NCBI GenBank assembly: GCA_002492415.1
Contig: DKYK01000038.1
Location: 1-22,772, forward strand
Direction: 5' to 3'
Length of the DNA: 22,772 bases
Source: Christensenella sp. UBA7102
GTDB taxonomy: Bacteria > Bacillota > Clostridia > Christensenellales > UBA1750
The notes below the pieces were generated by a model that saw only the letters and a list, made by a program, of their open reading frames with translations, searched no databases and was not told the DNA's origin. Each line of letters opens with the position of its first letter. The first letter of the stretch is position 1. This document shows, one piece after another, positions 15,853-22,772 of this stretch. The position numbers were made by a program, and so were the translations under genes.

Positions 15853-15876
15853 AATCGAGAGCAGGAGGTATTCACC

Positions 15877-16509
15877 ATGCGCATACTGTTTATCGGAAAC
15901 TCGCACACCTACTACAATGACATGGCCTATCTGTTTGCCGCGCTTGGGCGGGCGTCGGGGCTTTCGCTGGACGTGACCATGCTCACCCGCGGCGGGGAGA
16001 GCCTTGCCGGGCACATTAAAAATGAACAGACGCGCTTCAACCTGCTCTACGGGCGGTACGACCTGGCGGTGCTGCAGGAAGTGACGAGCGAATTCCCCGA
16101 GATCAAAGAGTATTTTGACGGCGTGCGGACGCTGAAGGCATGGGCCGACCAGGGCGAAACGCGCTGCGGGCTGTACATGAACTTCGAGTCGCCTCAAGAC
16201 ACGCCGCCGCTTTCCAGGATGCGGCCCGCGGTGCTGGCGGCAGGCGATGCATTCGGCCTGTCTGTGGCGCGGGTGGGTGAAGCCTTCGCGCGGGCACGCA
16301 TCGCGCTGCCGGGCGTGGATCTATACGCCGCCGACCGGCATCATCCTTCGCCCGAAGGCTCGTACCTCGCAGCGCTGACGCTGCTGCATGATCTGCTGGA
16401 CGTGCGCGTGCGCGGTCTGCCCGCGCAGATTTGCTTTGGCGAACAGACGCTGGTCAGTCTTTCGCCCGAGGCCGCCGATGGCATGCAGCGGCTTGTTCAG
16501 GCGCTGTAG
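15877..16509 (+). CDS. SGNH/GDSL-type hydrolase
   Basis: A 210-residue protein with the SGNH hydrolase plan: block I IGNSHT places the likely nucleophile at S9, RGGESL gives the oxyanion Gly, and block V is DRHH, with the likely catalytic pair D153/H156 (DxxH), followed by SPEGSYLAAL. No signal peptide, so probably cytoplasmic. It could be an esterase or a deacetylase of sugars. AGGAGG lies 7 bases before the start. It is downstream of the DUF6483 gene and is closed by a strong terminator. The Asn of block III is not obvious; the equivalent stretch reads DLAVLQEVTS, as in some GNSxT-type families. Confidence 0.82.
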   Translation: MRILFIGNSHTYYNDMAYLFAALGRASGLSLDVTMLTRGGESLAGHIKNEQTRFNLLYGRYDLAVLQEVTSEFPEIKEYFDGVRTLKAWADQGETRCGLYMNFESPQDTPPLSRMRPAVLAAGDAFGLSVARVGEAFARARIALPGVDLYAADRHHPSPEGSYLAALTLLHDLLDVRVRGLPAQICFGEQTLVSLSPEAADGMQRLVQAL

Positions 16510-16518
16510 GCAGACGGA

Positions 16519-16558
16519 GGCCGCGCTTTCCAGTTTTTCCGGAAAGCGCGGCCTTTTT
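16519..16558 (+). terminator. Intrinsic terminator
   Basis: Perfect 13-bp arms (16519-16531 and 16541-16553), 9-base loop, followed by TTTTT. It closes the SGNH hydrolase gene. Confidence 0.92.
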
Positions 16559-16565
16559 CGCGCAT

Positions 16566-17660
16566 TCATTTCTTTTTGCCCTTTGCGGCGGATTTTCGGG
16601 ACATGACCAGTATGATCGCGACGGTCAGCACCAGGATGCCCACGAAGCACAGCAGGTAGACCATCCTTCCGCTTCCTCCGCCGGTTATCGTGACCGTGCC
16701 GTTGCCGTCGCCGGTCTGCTCGACTTCCTGGCTGGGCTCGACGTACTCGGAGGCGACAAGCTGTTCCATCTTCCGGTCCGCCTTGAGGTCCTTGACGTCC
16801 TGGGCGGTGTAGACGGCGGGGTACAGGGTGTTCATGCCATTGCTGTTCCCAGTGGTCACATCGTACTCGCCCACCTGGGCAAAGCCGGGTTCCAGGTTGA
16901 AGGCCACGACGTTGGTCTGATCAATGAGCTCACCCATGTCCAGCACGGTTCCGGTATTGCTGTCCAGAATCAGGTTAATCCAAGGAGATTCCTTGCCAAG
17001 GTCGCGCGGGGTATAGTCTCCGTCATAGCCCAGGCTGGTCAGCGCGATAAAATAGGAGCAGCCCTGCTCCACCATCTCGTCATAGAAGATATTGGCGATT
17101 CCCGAGGGTTTGTAGACGTTGCAGCCCTGGGTGATGTCAGGGTACTCCTCAGCAATGGAGGGCGAGATCAGCCCAATGATCCCCACGCGGATGCCCGCCA
17201 CCTCCACAATGGCGTAGGGTTCAAACAGCTGCTCCCCGTCCACGCGCAGCCAGTTGGCGCACAACAGCGGAAAATTGGCCCGCGCGGACAGCTCCTGCAG
17301 CCGCTCGATGCCCAAGCCCGCGTCGCGCGTGCCGATGGCCGCCGCAGTGTACTGCGCCGCCTCCATCAGCTGTATGGTCTTGCCGCCGTCGCCCGCCAGC
17401 GCGTTGCCGCTGTCCAGCAGCAGCACCTGGCTTTCCTCCTGCCTGCTCTGCGATAGCGCGGCCAGCTTTGCATAGCCCACGGCGGTGTCGCCGCCCTGTT
17501 CCTGGCCGTTGATGTCGCCGGTGTGCAGCACGGTAAAATTCGCCGCCAGGGTCTGCTTGAGGATATCCTCCGCCGCGGCAAGGCCGTCGCCCGCCGCAAA
17601 ACAGGTCGCGGGCAGCAGCAGCGTCACGCACAGCAGTATGCAGAAAAATGCCTTTTTCAT
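16566..17660 (-). CDS. Exported membrane-anchored 5'-nucleotidase-like protein, probable pseudoenzyme
   Basis: A 364-residue protein with a signal peptide (MKKAFFCILLCVTLLLPATCFAA), a metallophosphoesterase-like domain of the UshA/5'-nucleotidase type (about residues 41-300), a Glu/Gly/Thr-rich stalk, and a C-terminal TM helix (about 333-353) with a basic tail (KSAAKGKKK). The fold is recognisable from FTVLHTGDING, VLLLDSGN, PLLCANW and GIRVGIIGLISP. The metal ligands appear lost: D-x-H reads DIN (49-51), D-x-G-D reads DSGN, GNH reads GTR, the SH of ALSHLG is TS (T208), and GHxH reads DSNT. The usual C-terminal nucleotidase domain is absent. It may bind a ligand or protein without catalysis. 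AAGGAG supports the start at 17660. Confidence 0.75.
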   Translation of the reverse strand: MKKAFFCILLCVTLLLPATCFAAGDGLAAAEDILKQTLAANFTVLHTGDINGQEQGGDTAVGYAKLAALSQSRQEESQVLLLDSGNALAGDGGKTIQLMEAAQYTAAAIGTRDAGLGIERLQELSARANFPLLCANWLRVDGEQLFEPYAIVEVAGIRVGIIGLISPSIAEEYPDITQGCNVYKPSGIANIFYDEMVEQGCSYFIALTSLGYDGDYTPRDLGKESPWINLILDSNTGTVLDMGELIDQTNVVAFNLEPGFAQVGEYDVTTGNSNGMNTLYPAVYTAQDVKDLKADRKMEQLVASEYVEPSQEVEQTGDGNGTVTITGGGSGRMVYLLCFVGILVLTVAIILVMSRKSAAKGKKK

Positions 17661-17696
17661 CACGTAAAACTCCTTTGCATCCGGTTTGCTTCCTTC

Positions 17697-17724
17697 ATTA
17701 TACCGTATCCGCATCAAGTTTCAA
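17697..17724 (-). promoter_or_regulatory. Promoter of the 5'-nucleotidase-like gene
   Basis: Minus-strand TTGAAA (17719-17724), 16-base spacer, TATAAT (17697-17702), about 37 bases before the start. Confidence 0.7.
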
Positions 17725-17750
17725 GTGAATGTTTTATGAATAGATAAAAT

Positions 17751-17793
17751 ATAGAAACCCTCCGCCTTCGTATAAAAGACGGAGGGTTTCTAT
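17751..17793 (-). terminator. Bidirectional terminator at the edge of the AT-rich island
   Basis: ATAGAAACCCTCC (17751-17763) pairs with GGAGGGTTTCTAT (17781-17793). The stem extends inward with one mismatch. On the minus strand ATATTTT follows. It ends the AT-rich hypothetical gene and insulates the 5'-nucleotidase-like promoter. Confidence 0.75.
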
Positions 17794-17794
17794 T

Positions 17795-17920
17795 TTAGTT
17801 GGCAAAATACATATGATCAGCCAGTGTGGATGGTGCAGTATTATAATAAGCAATGCTTACATTATTTCTTCCCCATCCGTCATTTACTTTAAGAATGTCA
17901 TCATTCCCTAACTTTTCAAG
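17795..17920 (-). pseudogene. Coding relic: 3' end of a lost gene
   Basis: On the minus strand a 41-codon open stretch reads LEKLGNDDILKVNDGWG and goes on to end ADHMYFAN before TAA (17795-17797). It has no start codon except one near its end, and a TAA at 17921-17923 closes it upstream. Just upstream, a different frame reads ASADTLNN, which would join it after one frameshift. The composition is protein-like, with sensible codon-third variation, and AT-rich like the hypothetical gene beside it. I read it as the degraded C-terminus of an imported gene. No family recognised. Confidence 0.35.
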
Positions 17921-17924
17921 TTAT

Positions 17925-18536
17925 TCAGCGTGTCGGCAGAAGCTCAATCCCAGAAAAATAATCCCAATACTTCTTCAAAAATTCCTTTTCTGAAAGCCAT
18001 TGCAATCCCTCCCCATTGATCACATCTATTCCACAAGCATATAACTCTCCCTCCTCGTTACTGCAAAGCATCCACTGTTGACCTATCGATATTAAAAATA
18101 CAGGAACACAATTATTTTCAATAATCTTTTCATACAACACTCTGCCCTTACTCATATCAAACCGTAATCCTTTATTTTCAGTACTATCCACAACTATTTT
18201 TTTATCCGGATAAATCGAATATAAATTGGTAACCAAATCTTCCTTTGTCAACATCCACCAACGATAACTACTATAATTCTTATCATACACAATCTCATAC
18301 TTTTTCTCATCTGAATTAATTCTATACTCTGGAAGTAAATAAATCACTTCTCCATCAAATTGAGGATTTTTGTCACTAAATATTGAGTATACTTGGTTGT
18401 TTTCCCACGCAGAATTTACGACATATTCAAGATTTAATTCCTCAACGTTGTGTTCATTTTGTTTATTGTTTACACAGAAAATCAAAAGGCCACAAATCAT
18501 AATAATAACAAAAGCCAAAGGCATTATTTTTTTCAT
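17925..18536 (-). CDS. Hypothetical membrane-anchored protein in AT-rich island
   Basis: A 203-residue protein of unknown function. It begins with a hydrophobic segment (MKKIMPLAFVIIMICGLLIF) acting as signal anchor; the Cys after it lacks a proper lipobox. A soluble extracytoplasmic part follows, rich in Asn, Glu, Tyr and Trp (for example SYRWWMLTKEDL and SIGQQWMLCSN). Base composition and codon use (AAT, AAA, ATA) differ sharply from all neighbours, indicating recent transfer. The ATG at 18536 is preferred because AAGGAAG lies about 9 bases upstream; an upstream ATG at 18605 has no such site. A relic of another gene follows it, then a terminator. An immunity-like or surface protein is possible, but nothing in the sequence proves it. 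Confidence 0.6.
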   Translation of the reverse strand: MKKIMPLAFVIIMICGLLIFCVNNKQNEHNVEELNLEYVVNSAWENNQVYSIFSDKNPQFDGEVIYLLPEYRINSDEKKYEIVYDKNYSSYRWWMLTKEDLVTNLYSIYPDKKIVVDSTENKGLRFDMSKGRVLYEKIIENNCVPVFLISIGQQWMLCSNEEGELYACGIDVINGEGLQWLSEKEFLKKYWDYFSGIELLPTR

Positions 18537-18617
18537 GTCTTTCCACTTCCTTATAATTATATCGTTCACGCCATCCAACTCGACGTAGATGACTTCTTCT
18601 TGCATCCATGTATCTAC

Positions 18618-18646
18618 AATATATCATACATACAATTTCACATCAA
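18618..18646 (-). promoter_or_regulatory. Possible promoter of the AT-rich hypothetical gene
   Basis: Minus-strand TTGATG (18641-18646), 17-base spacer, TATATT (18618-18623). The region is AT-rich, so chance matches are likely. The remaining bases between the two genes (up to about 18730) hold no other recognisable feature. Confidence 0.4.
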
Positions 18647-18756
18647 TATATTTTTTAATTAATTTTATAATTATTTCAAGTCACTACATTATTATATTAT
18701 ATTTCATTTCAAACGTAATAATCCTGTAAACTGTCGTGCGGACACGGAACTTTCTG

Positions 18757-18785
18757 TTGCGCAGCGCGTCCAATCAGTGTACGAT
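18757..18785 (+). promoter_or_regulatory. Promoter of the DUF4358-MBOAT-DHHW cluster
   Basis: TTGCGC (18757-18762), 17-base spacer, TACGAT (18780-18785), 39 bases before the lipoprotein start. The -10 lies inside a perfect palindrome (next entry). Confidence 0.55.
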
Positions 18786-18796
18786 AAGATCGTACA
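18778..18796. promoter_or_regulatory. Palindromic putative operator over the -10 element
   Basis: TGTACGAT (18778-18785), AAG, ATCGTACA (18789-18796): perfect 8-bp half-sites with a 3-base centre, covering the -10 of the promoter. The position is right for a repressor. The binding protein is not in this window. Confidence 0.5.
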
Positions 18797-18824
18797 TGAA
18801 AACATTTACCGGAGGAATCAACTG

Positions 18825-19367
18825 ATGAACAAGCTGACCCGCATTGGCTTTGCCGCGCTGGCTCTGGTGCTGGCGCTTTCCCTGTTCGGCTGCGCCGCCG
18901 CGCCTGCCGAGCCGTCCGCAACCGCGGCGCCCACCGCAGCGCCTACCCCCACTCCCGCCCCCGAGGTCAATGTGCCCGTGCAGGACATCGCGGATGCGCT
19001 GCTGGGCATGGAAGAAATGTTTCCCCCGTCGATGGGCTTCATGGGCGAGGAAATGCTTACCGAGATGTGCGGTCTGGACTTCTCGATGCTGTCCGAGTAT
19101 TCCCTGAACGACCCCATGATGAACGTGCACGCGCACATGCTCTACCTCGCCAAGGTAAACGACGAGGGTGACGTCCCCGCCGTGGAGGAGGCCTTCACCA
19201 AGCGTCTGGAGCTGATGCAGGAGAACTTCTCCATGTACCTGCCCGATCAGTACGAGCTTACACTGGCCGGTCAGGTAGTCTCCAACGGCAAGTATGTGAT
19301 GATGGTGGTCTGCAACGACCCCCAGGCCGCTGTCGACGAATTCAACAATCTGCTTGCTGCAGAATAA
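18825..19367 (+). CDS. DUF4358 domain lipoprotein
   Basis: A 180-residue lipoprotein. A signal peptide with a canonical lipobox (LSLFGC) is followed by an Ala/Pro/Thr-rich spacer of about 30 residues and a globular domain (VPVQDIADALLG... to the C-terminus) that fits the DUF4358 family. The family has no assigned function but, as I recall, often lies beside MBOAT and DHHW genes in Clostridia, as here. GGAGG 9 bases before the ATG at 18825 fixes the start, and an upstream in-frame ATG at 18777 lies in the promoter. It is the first gene of the cluster, and a terminator-like hairpin separates it from the MBOAT gene, so it may be made in excess. Confidence 0.8.
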   Translation: MNKLTRIGFAALALVLALSLFGCAAAPAEPSATAAPTAAPTPTPAPEVNVPVQDIADALLGMEEMFPPSMGFMGEEMLTEMCGLDFSMLSEYSLNDPMMNVHAHMLYLAKVNDEGDVPAVEEAFTKRLELMQENFSMYLPDQYELTLAGQVVSNGKYVMMVVCNDPQAAVDEFNNLLAAE

Positions 19368-19384
19368 ACGACGCGGTTCGCCGA

Positions 19385-19415
19385 GGAAGCGGGAGCAATC
19401 TCGCCTCCTTTTTTT
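19385..19415 (+). terminator. Terminator or attenuator between lipoprotein and MBOAT genes
   Basis: GGAAGC-GG-GAG (19385-19395) pairs imperfectly with CTCGCCTCC (19400-19408), with a 2-base bulge and one mismatch, followed by seven T (19409-19415). No separate promoter is clear before the MBOAT gene, so it probably terminates only in part. Confidence 0.6.
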
Positions 19416-19447
19416 GAATTCCGCTGTTTGGAAAGGGGGAGCCGCGC

Positions 19448-20848
19448 ATGGTATTTTCCAGCCTGAGCTTTCTTACGTTGTTTCTGCCGCTGACGCTGAT
19501 CGCCTACTTCATCGCGCCGCGGCAGGCGCGCAACGCGGTGCTGTTCGCCGTTTCGCTGGTGTTCTATGCCTGGGGCGAGCCAGTATATGTAGTGCTGATG
19601 TTGTTTTCCGCGCTGTCGGACTGGGCGCATGGCCTGTTGCTGGAAAAATGGGATGAAAGGCCCAGGCTGCGGTGCGCGGCGCTGATCTCCTCGGTATCCA
19701 TCAATTTGGGGTTGCTCGGGTTCTTCAAATATGCGGGGCTTGTGGTGCGTACGCTCAACGCGGCGCTGGGGATGTCGCTGTCCGTTCCTGCGGTGGCGTT
19801 GCCCATTGGCATTTCCTTTTATACCTTTCAAACCATGTCCTACACCATCGATGTCTACCGACGCAAGTGTCCCGCGCAGCGCGACCTGCTCGCGTTCGGC
19901 TGCTATGTGGCGATGTTTCCGCAGCTGATTGCTGGCCCCATCGTACGCTATGTGACAGTAGCGGACGAATTGCGCAGCCGCCGTGAGAGTTATGGCAGCT
20001 TCTTCCAGGGGGTGTGCCGATTCGTGATAGGTCTGGCCAAGAAGCTGGTGCTCGCCAACGGCGCGGGCGCACTGTGGGAAACGGTGTCCGCACAGGACGC
20101 ATCGCAGCTTTCGGCACTGTCGGCCTGGCTGGGCATGCTGGCCTTTGCCTTCCAGATCTATTTCGACTTTTCCGGCTATTCCGACATGGCCATCGGCCTT
20201 GGACGCATGTTCGGCTTCACCTTCCCGGAGAACTTCCGCTATCCCTACCTATCGCGCTCGGTATCGGAGTTCTGGCGGCGGTGGCACATCGCGCTGGGCG
20301 ACTGGTTCCGCGAGTATCTCTATATCCCGCTGGGGGGCAACCGCGTCAGCGTTCCGCGCAATCTATTCAACCTGGCCGTCGTCTGGCTGGCCACGGGCCT
20401 GTGGCACGGCGCCAGCTGGAATTTCCTGCTCTGGGGCGGATATTTCGGTCTGCTGCTGATCCTGGAAAAGTTCGTGTTCGGCAAAGCCCTGCAACGACTG
20501 CCTGCATTCTTCAGCTGGCTGTACACGGCGCTGGCTGTGCTGCTGGGCTGGGTGTTATTCGCATTTGAGGATGCGGGGATGGGACTCGCGTATCTGCGCG
20601 CAATGCTGGGCCGCACGGGCGGGACAGACGCATTTGCGCTGCGTCAACTGCTGGACAGCGCTGGGCTCCTGCTTCTGTGCGCCGTCGGCTCCACGCCGCT
20701 GTGTGCGGGCGCGCTGCGCAGGCTCCAAGCCGCGCGTCCCCGACTCCACGCTGTGCTGACCGTGGCTCTGCTCGCCGCAGGCTTTGTACTCTGCCTGATT
20801 TACGTGGTGGACGCGGGCTACAACCCCTTCCTCTACTTCCGCTTTTAA
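19448..20848 (+). CDS. MBOAT family O-acyltransferase (AlgI/DltB type)
   Basis: A 466-residue polytopic membrane acyltransferase. Members carry acyl groups across the membrane for O-acetylation of polysaccharides or cell-wall polymers. Family marks include LPIGISFYTFQTMSYTIDVYR, FPQLIAGPIVRY, QIYFDFSGYSDMAIGLGRMFGF, EFWRRWHIALGDWFREYLYIPLGGNR (key residues only) and the catalytic His in GLWHGASWNF (H320). GGGGGAG precedes the start. The DHHW gene follows after 12 bases. The pairing with a DHHW/AlgJ-like partner points to extracellular polysaccharide O-acetylation rather than D-alanylation, because dltA and dltC are absent from the window. Confidence 0.95.
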   Translation: MVFSSLSFLTLFLPLTLIAYFIAPRQARNAVLFAVSLVFYAWGEPVYVVLMLFSALSDWAHGLLLEKWDERPRLRCAALISSVSINLGLLGFFKYAGLVVRTLNAALGMSLSVPAVALPIGISFYTFQTMSYTIDVYRRKCPAQRDLLAFGCYVAMFPQLIAGPIVRYVTVADELRSRRESYGSFFQGVCRFVIGLAKKLVLANGAGALWETVSAQDASQLSALSAWLGMLAFAFQIYFDFSGYSDMAIGLGRMFGFTFPENFRYPYLSRSVSEFWRRWHIALGDWFREYLYIPLGGNRVSVPRNLFNLAVVWLATGLWHGASWNFLLWGGYFGLLLILEKFVFGKALQRLPAFFSWLYTALAVLLGWVLFAFEDAGMGLAYLRAMLGRTGGTDAFALRQLLDSAGLLLLCAVGSTPLCAGALRRLQAARPRLHAVLTVALLAAGFVLCLIYVVDAGYNPFLYFRF

Positions 20849-20860
20849 GGAGGGACTCAA

Positions 20861-21952
20861 ATGAAAAAGGCCGTAAGTCTCATATTTGCGGCACTGCTGC
20901 TGGCCGCGCTGCTGGCGACATTGCTGCTGCCCGATGCGAACTTTTCCGCACTGGAAAACCGCGTTCTCGCACAGCGGCCCGCATTTTCACTGAAAAGTGT
21001 TCTCTCCGGCAGCTGGATGGACGATACGGAGGACTGGTTGTCCGATCAATTTCCCGGGCGGGATTTCTTTGTGCGCGCCAAGGCGACGGCGGAATATCTG
21101 CTGGGCAAGCGCGGCATCGGCGGCGCGTATATCGGCCGCGACGGACAGTACTTTGACGCAGCCTACCTTAAAATCGACCGCGCGCAATGGGAGAAGAACC
21201 TGGCCTATCTTGAGAAATTCTCTCAATCGCATGATGCGGCCTTCCTGCCCGTCTACTCGGCGCACACGCTCTATCCCGAGCGCCTGCCCGCCTATGTGAC
21301 CGCGGACGACGAGTGCGCGCTGCTTGGCGAGCTGCCCGAGAACCTGCGCGTCATCGATCCCTACGATGTCCTCATGCGCGACCGCGATGAATATCTCTAC
21401 TTTTGTACCGACCATCACTGGACGCAGCAGGGCGCAGTCCGCGCCTACCTTGCCTACTGCGAAGCGATGGGCTTCACACCCGTGATCTCCGACGAAACCA
21501 TCCGCGGCGAGCGGCCCTTTTACGGCTCGCTTTACTCCAAAGCGCCCATCTTTGGCGCACAGTCCGACGAGATAGAGCTGCTGCATGTCGACCGCGCTGT
21601 GTCCGTCGTCTACGACATGGAGGAATCCACCCGCACCGATAGCCTGTACACGCTCTCCGCGCTGGCGGAAAAGGACCAATACACCGTCTTTCTCGGCGGC
21701 AACCACGCACGCGTGGACATCTCAACTGACGCAGGCACCGGCCGCACCCTCGTTGTGCTCAAAGACTCCTATGCCCACGCGCTGGTTCCGCTGCTGGCCA
21801 ATCACTACGACGCCATCGTCATGCTCGACCTGCGCTATTACAATCTGCCCGTCAGCGGTGTTTTGACCGAATACCCCGACGCAGATCTCCTGCTCACCTA
21901 CAACCTGGCCTGGCTCTCCCAGGATAAGAACCTCTATAAGCTCAATCACTGA
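20861..21952 (+). CDS. DHHW family protein (AlgJ/AlgX-like acetyltransferase partner)
   Basis: A 363-residue extracytoplasmic protein anchored by an N-terminal hydrophobic segment (VSLIFAALLLAALLATLLL). It shows the family's ENR motif (residues 32-34), the name-giving TDHHWT (D184-W187) and a Ser motif LKDSYAHA (S303). These would form an SGNH-type Asp/His/Ser triad like that of AlgJ and AlgX, which complete O-acetyl transfer to the polymer outside the membrane. AAGGAGGG lies before the start, and the gene follows the MBOAT gene by 12 bases, so the two act as a pair. The polymer is unknown; no polysaccharide synthase is in the window. Confidence 0.93.
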   Translation: MKKAVSLIFAALLLAALLATLLLPDANFSALENRVLAQRPAFSLKSVLSGSWMDDTEDWLSDQFPGRDFFVRAKATAEYLLGKRGIGGAYIGRDGQYFDAAYLKIDRAQWEKNLAYLEKFSQSHDAAFLPVYSAHTLYPERLPAYVTADDECALLGELPENLRVIDPYDVLMRDRDEYLYFCTDHHWTQQGAVRAYLAYCEAMGFTPVISDETIRGERPFYGSLYSKAPIFGAQSDEIELLHVDRAVSVVYDMEESTRTDSLYTLSALAEKDQYTVFLGGNHARVDISTDAGTGRTLVVLKDSYAHALVPLLANHYDAIVMLDLRYYNLPVSGVLTEYPDADLLLTYNLAWLSQDKNLYKLNH

Positions 21953-21976
21953 AATGTGCTTGCTTTCACATAAAAA

Positions 21977-22006
21977 TCCCCGGCGGGGTACGAACCTCGC
22001 CGGGGA
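21977..22006. terminator. Bidirectional terminator between convergent genes
   Basis: 13-bp stem (21977-21989 with 21994-22006, one G-U pair), 4-base loop. On the minus strand TTTTT follows, for the glycyl-tRNA synthetase gene; on the plus strand AAAATTTT follows, for the DHHW gene. Confidence 0.88.
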
Positions 22007-22043
22007 AAATTTTGCTGTATTTTGCTCTTCTGCCCTCTTGCGC

Positions 22044-22772
22044 TTAGAACGCCACGCGCTTGGCGATGTAGTCGTTCAGCTCCGCGATGGCCACGCGCTC
22101 CTGCTGCATGGTGTCGCGTTCGCGCACCGTCACGCAGCCGTCGGTCTCGGTGTCAAAGTCCACCGTGATGCAGTAAGGCGTGCCGATCTCGTCCTGGCGG
22201 CGATAGCGCTTGCCGATGGAACCGGTCTCGTCGTAATCCACGCGGAAGGTCCTGGCCAGCTGCGCATATACCTCGCGCGCCTTGTCGCCCAGCTTGTTCT
22301 TCTGCAGCGGCATCACCGCGGCCTTGAAGGGGGCCAGCGCCGGGTGCAGGCGCAGCACCACGCGCAGGTCGGGGTTGCCCTTGGCGTCGGTCAGCTCTTC
22401 CTCCTCGTAGGCGTCGCACAGGAAGGACAGCACGAGACGGTCCACGCCCACAGACGGCTCTACGCAGTAGGGAATGAACTTTTCATTGGTCACGGGGTCC
22501 AGATACTCCATGGACTTGCCGGAGTGCTCACTGTGCTGCTTGAGGTCGTAATCCGTGCGGTCGGCCACGCCCCACAGCTCGCCCCATCCGAAGGGGAACA
22601 GGTACTCAAAGTCCGTGGTGGCCTTGGAGTAGAAGGCCAATTTGTCCTTCTCGTGATCGCGCAGGCGCAGGTTCTCAGCCTTCATGCCCAGGCTCAGCAG
22701 CCAATCGCGGCAGAAGGAGCGCCAGTAGTCGAACCACTCCAGATCCTCGCCGGGCTTGCAGAAGAACTCCAG
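22044..22772 (-). CDS. glyQS: Glycyl-tRNA synthetase, single-chain class II type (3' part)
   Basis: The last 242 residues of the homodimeric class II glycyl-tRNA synthetase, which charges tRNA-Gly; the 5' part lies beyond the window edge. The frame is open to base 22772 and begins LEFFCKPGEDLEWFDYWR, a typical internal segment. FPFGWGELWGVADRTDYDLKQH and the class II motif 3 VEPSVGVDRLVLSFL complete the catalytic domain. The rest (LRLHPALAPFKAAVMPLQKN...) is the anticodon-binding domain, ending in a normal C-terminus. The Met at 22685 is internal and not a start. A terminator lies about 40 bases downstream. Confidence 0.97.
   Translation of the reverse strand: MEFFCKPGEDLEWFDYWRSFCRDWLLSLGMKAENLRLRDHEKDKLAFYSKATTDFEYLFPFGWGELWGVADRTDYDLKQHSEHSGKSMEYLDPVTNEKFIPYCVEPSVGVDRLVLSFLCDAYEEEELTDAKGNPDLRVVLRLHPALAPFKAAVMPLQKNKLGDKAREVYAQLARTFRVDYDETGSIGKRYRRQDEIGTPYCITVDFDTETDGCVTVRERDTMQQERVAIAELNDYIAKRVAF

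Noticed and set aside
18537..18605. N-terminal extension of the AT-rich hypothetical protein to the ATG at 18605
   Set aside because: No ribosome binding site precedes it, and it would place charged residues before a normal signal anchor. The ATG at 18536 has AAGGAAG upstream.

Overview
The window looks like a GC-rich chromosomal segment from a member of the Bacillota, probably class Clostridia. The evidence is PepV-type dipeptidase, single-chain glycyl-tRNA synthetase, YesM/AraC-type two-component genes, DUF6483 and DUF6485 proteins, a CIRCE operator, strong AGGAGG ribosome binding sites, and a DUF4358-MBOAT-DHHW cluster. Genus cannot be read from the sequence. TGA is used as a normal stop. 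I saw no rRNA, tRNA, CRISPR array, insertion sequence or phage module.

Layout. (1) 34-1416 (-): PepV-like dipeptidase, divergent from a SWIM-SNF2 helicase at 1603-4728 (+), which is followed by a 22-bp perfect hairpin and a small membrane ORF broken by an in-frame TGA (4830-5015). (2) 5012-7272 (-): a Cys-rich DUF6485 protein and HtpG/Hsp90 with an unusual Cys/His cluster in its charged linker; the htpG promoter has a perfect CIRCE element just upstream of its -35. (3) 7409-15299 (-): a tightly packed run read in the order YfcE-type phosphodiesterase, two flavodoxin-fold reductases, AraC-type response regulator, YesM/LytS-type sensor kinase, periplasmic-binding-protein-like lipoprotein, GNAT acetyltransferase, GH13 glycosidase. 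(4) 15487-16509 (+): DUF6483 protein and SGNH hydrolase, transcribed divergently from region 3. (5) 16566-17660 (-): an exported, membrane-anchored protein with the 5'-nucleotidase/UshA metallophosphoesterase fold but with its metal-binding motifs replaced. (6) 17795-18720: an AT-rich island with an unknown membrane protein and a coding relic. (7) 18825-21952 (+): DUF4358 lipoprotein, MBOAT O-acyltransferase and DHHW protein, with a palindromic putative operator over the first promoter. (8) 22044-22772 (-): 3' part of glycyl-tRNA synthetase.

How they work together (inference). The lipoprotein, kinase and regulator form a ligand-sensing triad without transporter permeases; the GH13 enzyme downstream suggests that an alpha-glucan or oligosaccharide is the signal. 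The MBOAT and DHHW proteins should together O-acetylate an exported polysaccharide. HtpG is likely under HrcA heat-shock control. The most unusual points are the putative metal-binding linker in HtpG, the CIRCE element that also has the form of the upstream gene's terminator, the apparent pseudo-phosphoesterase, and the AT-rich island.
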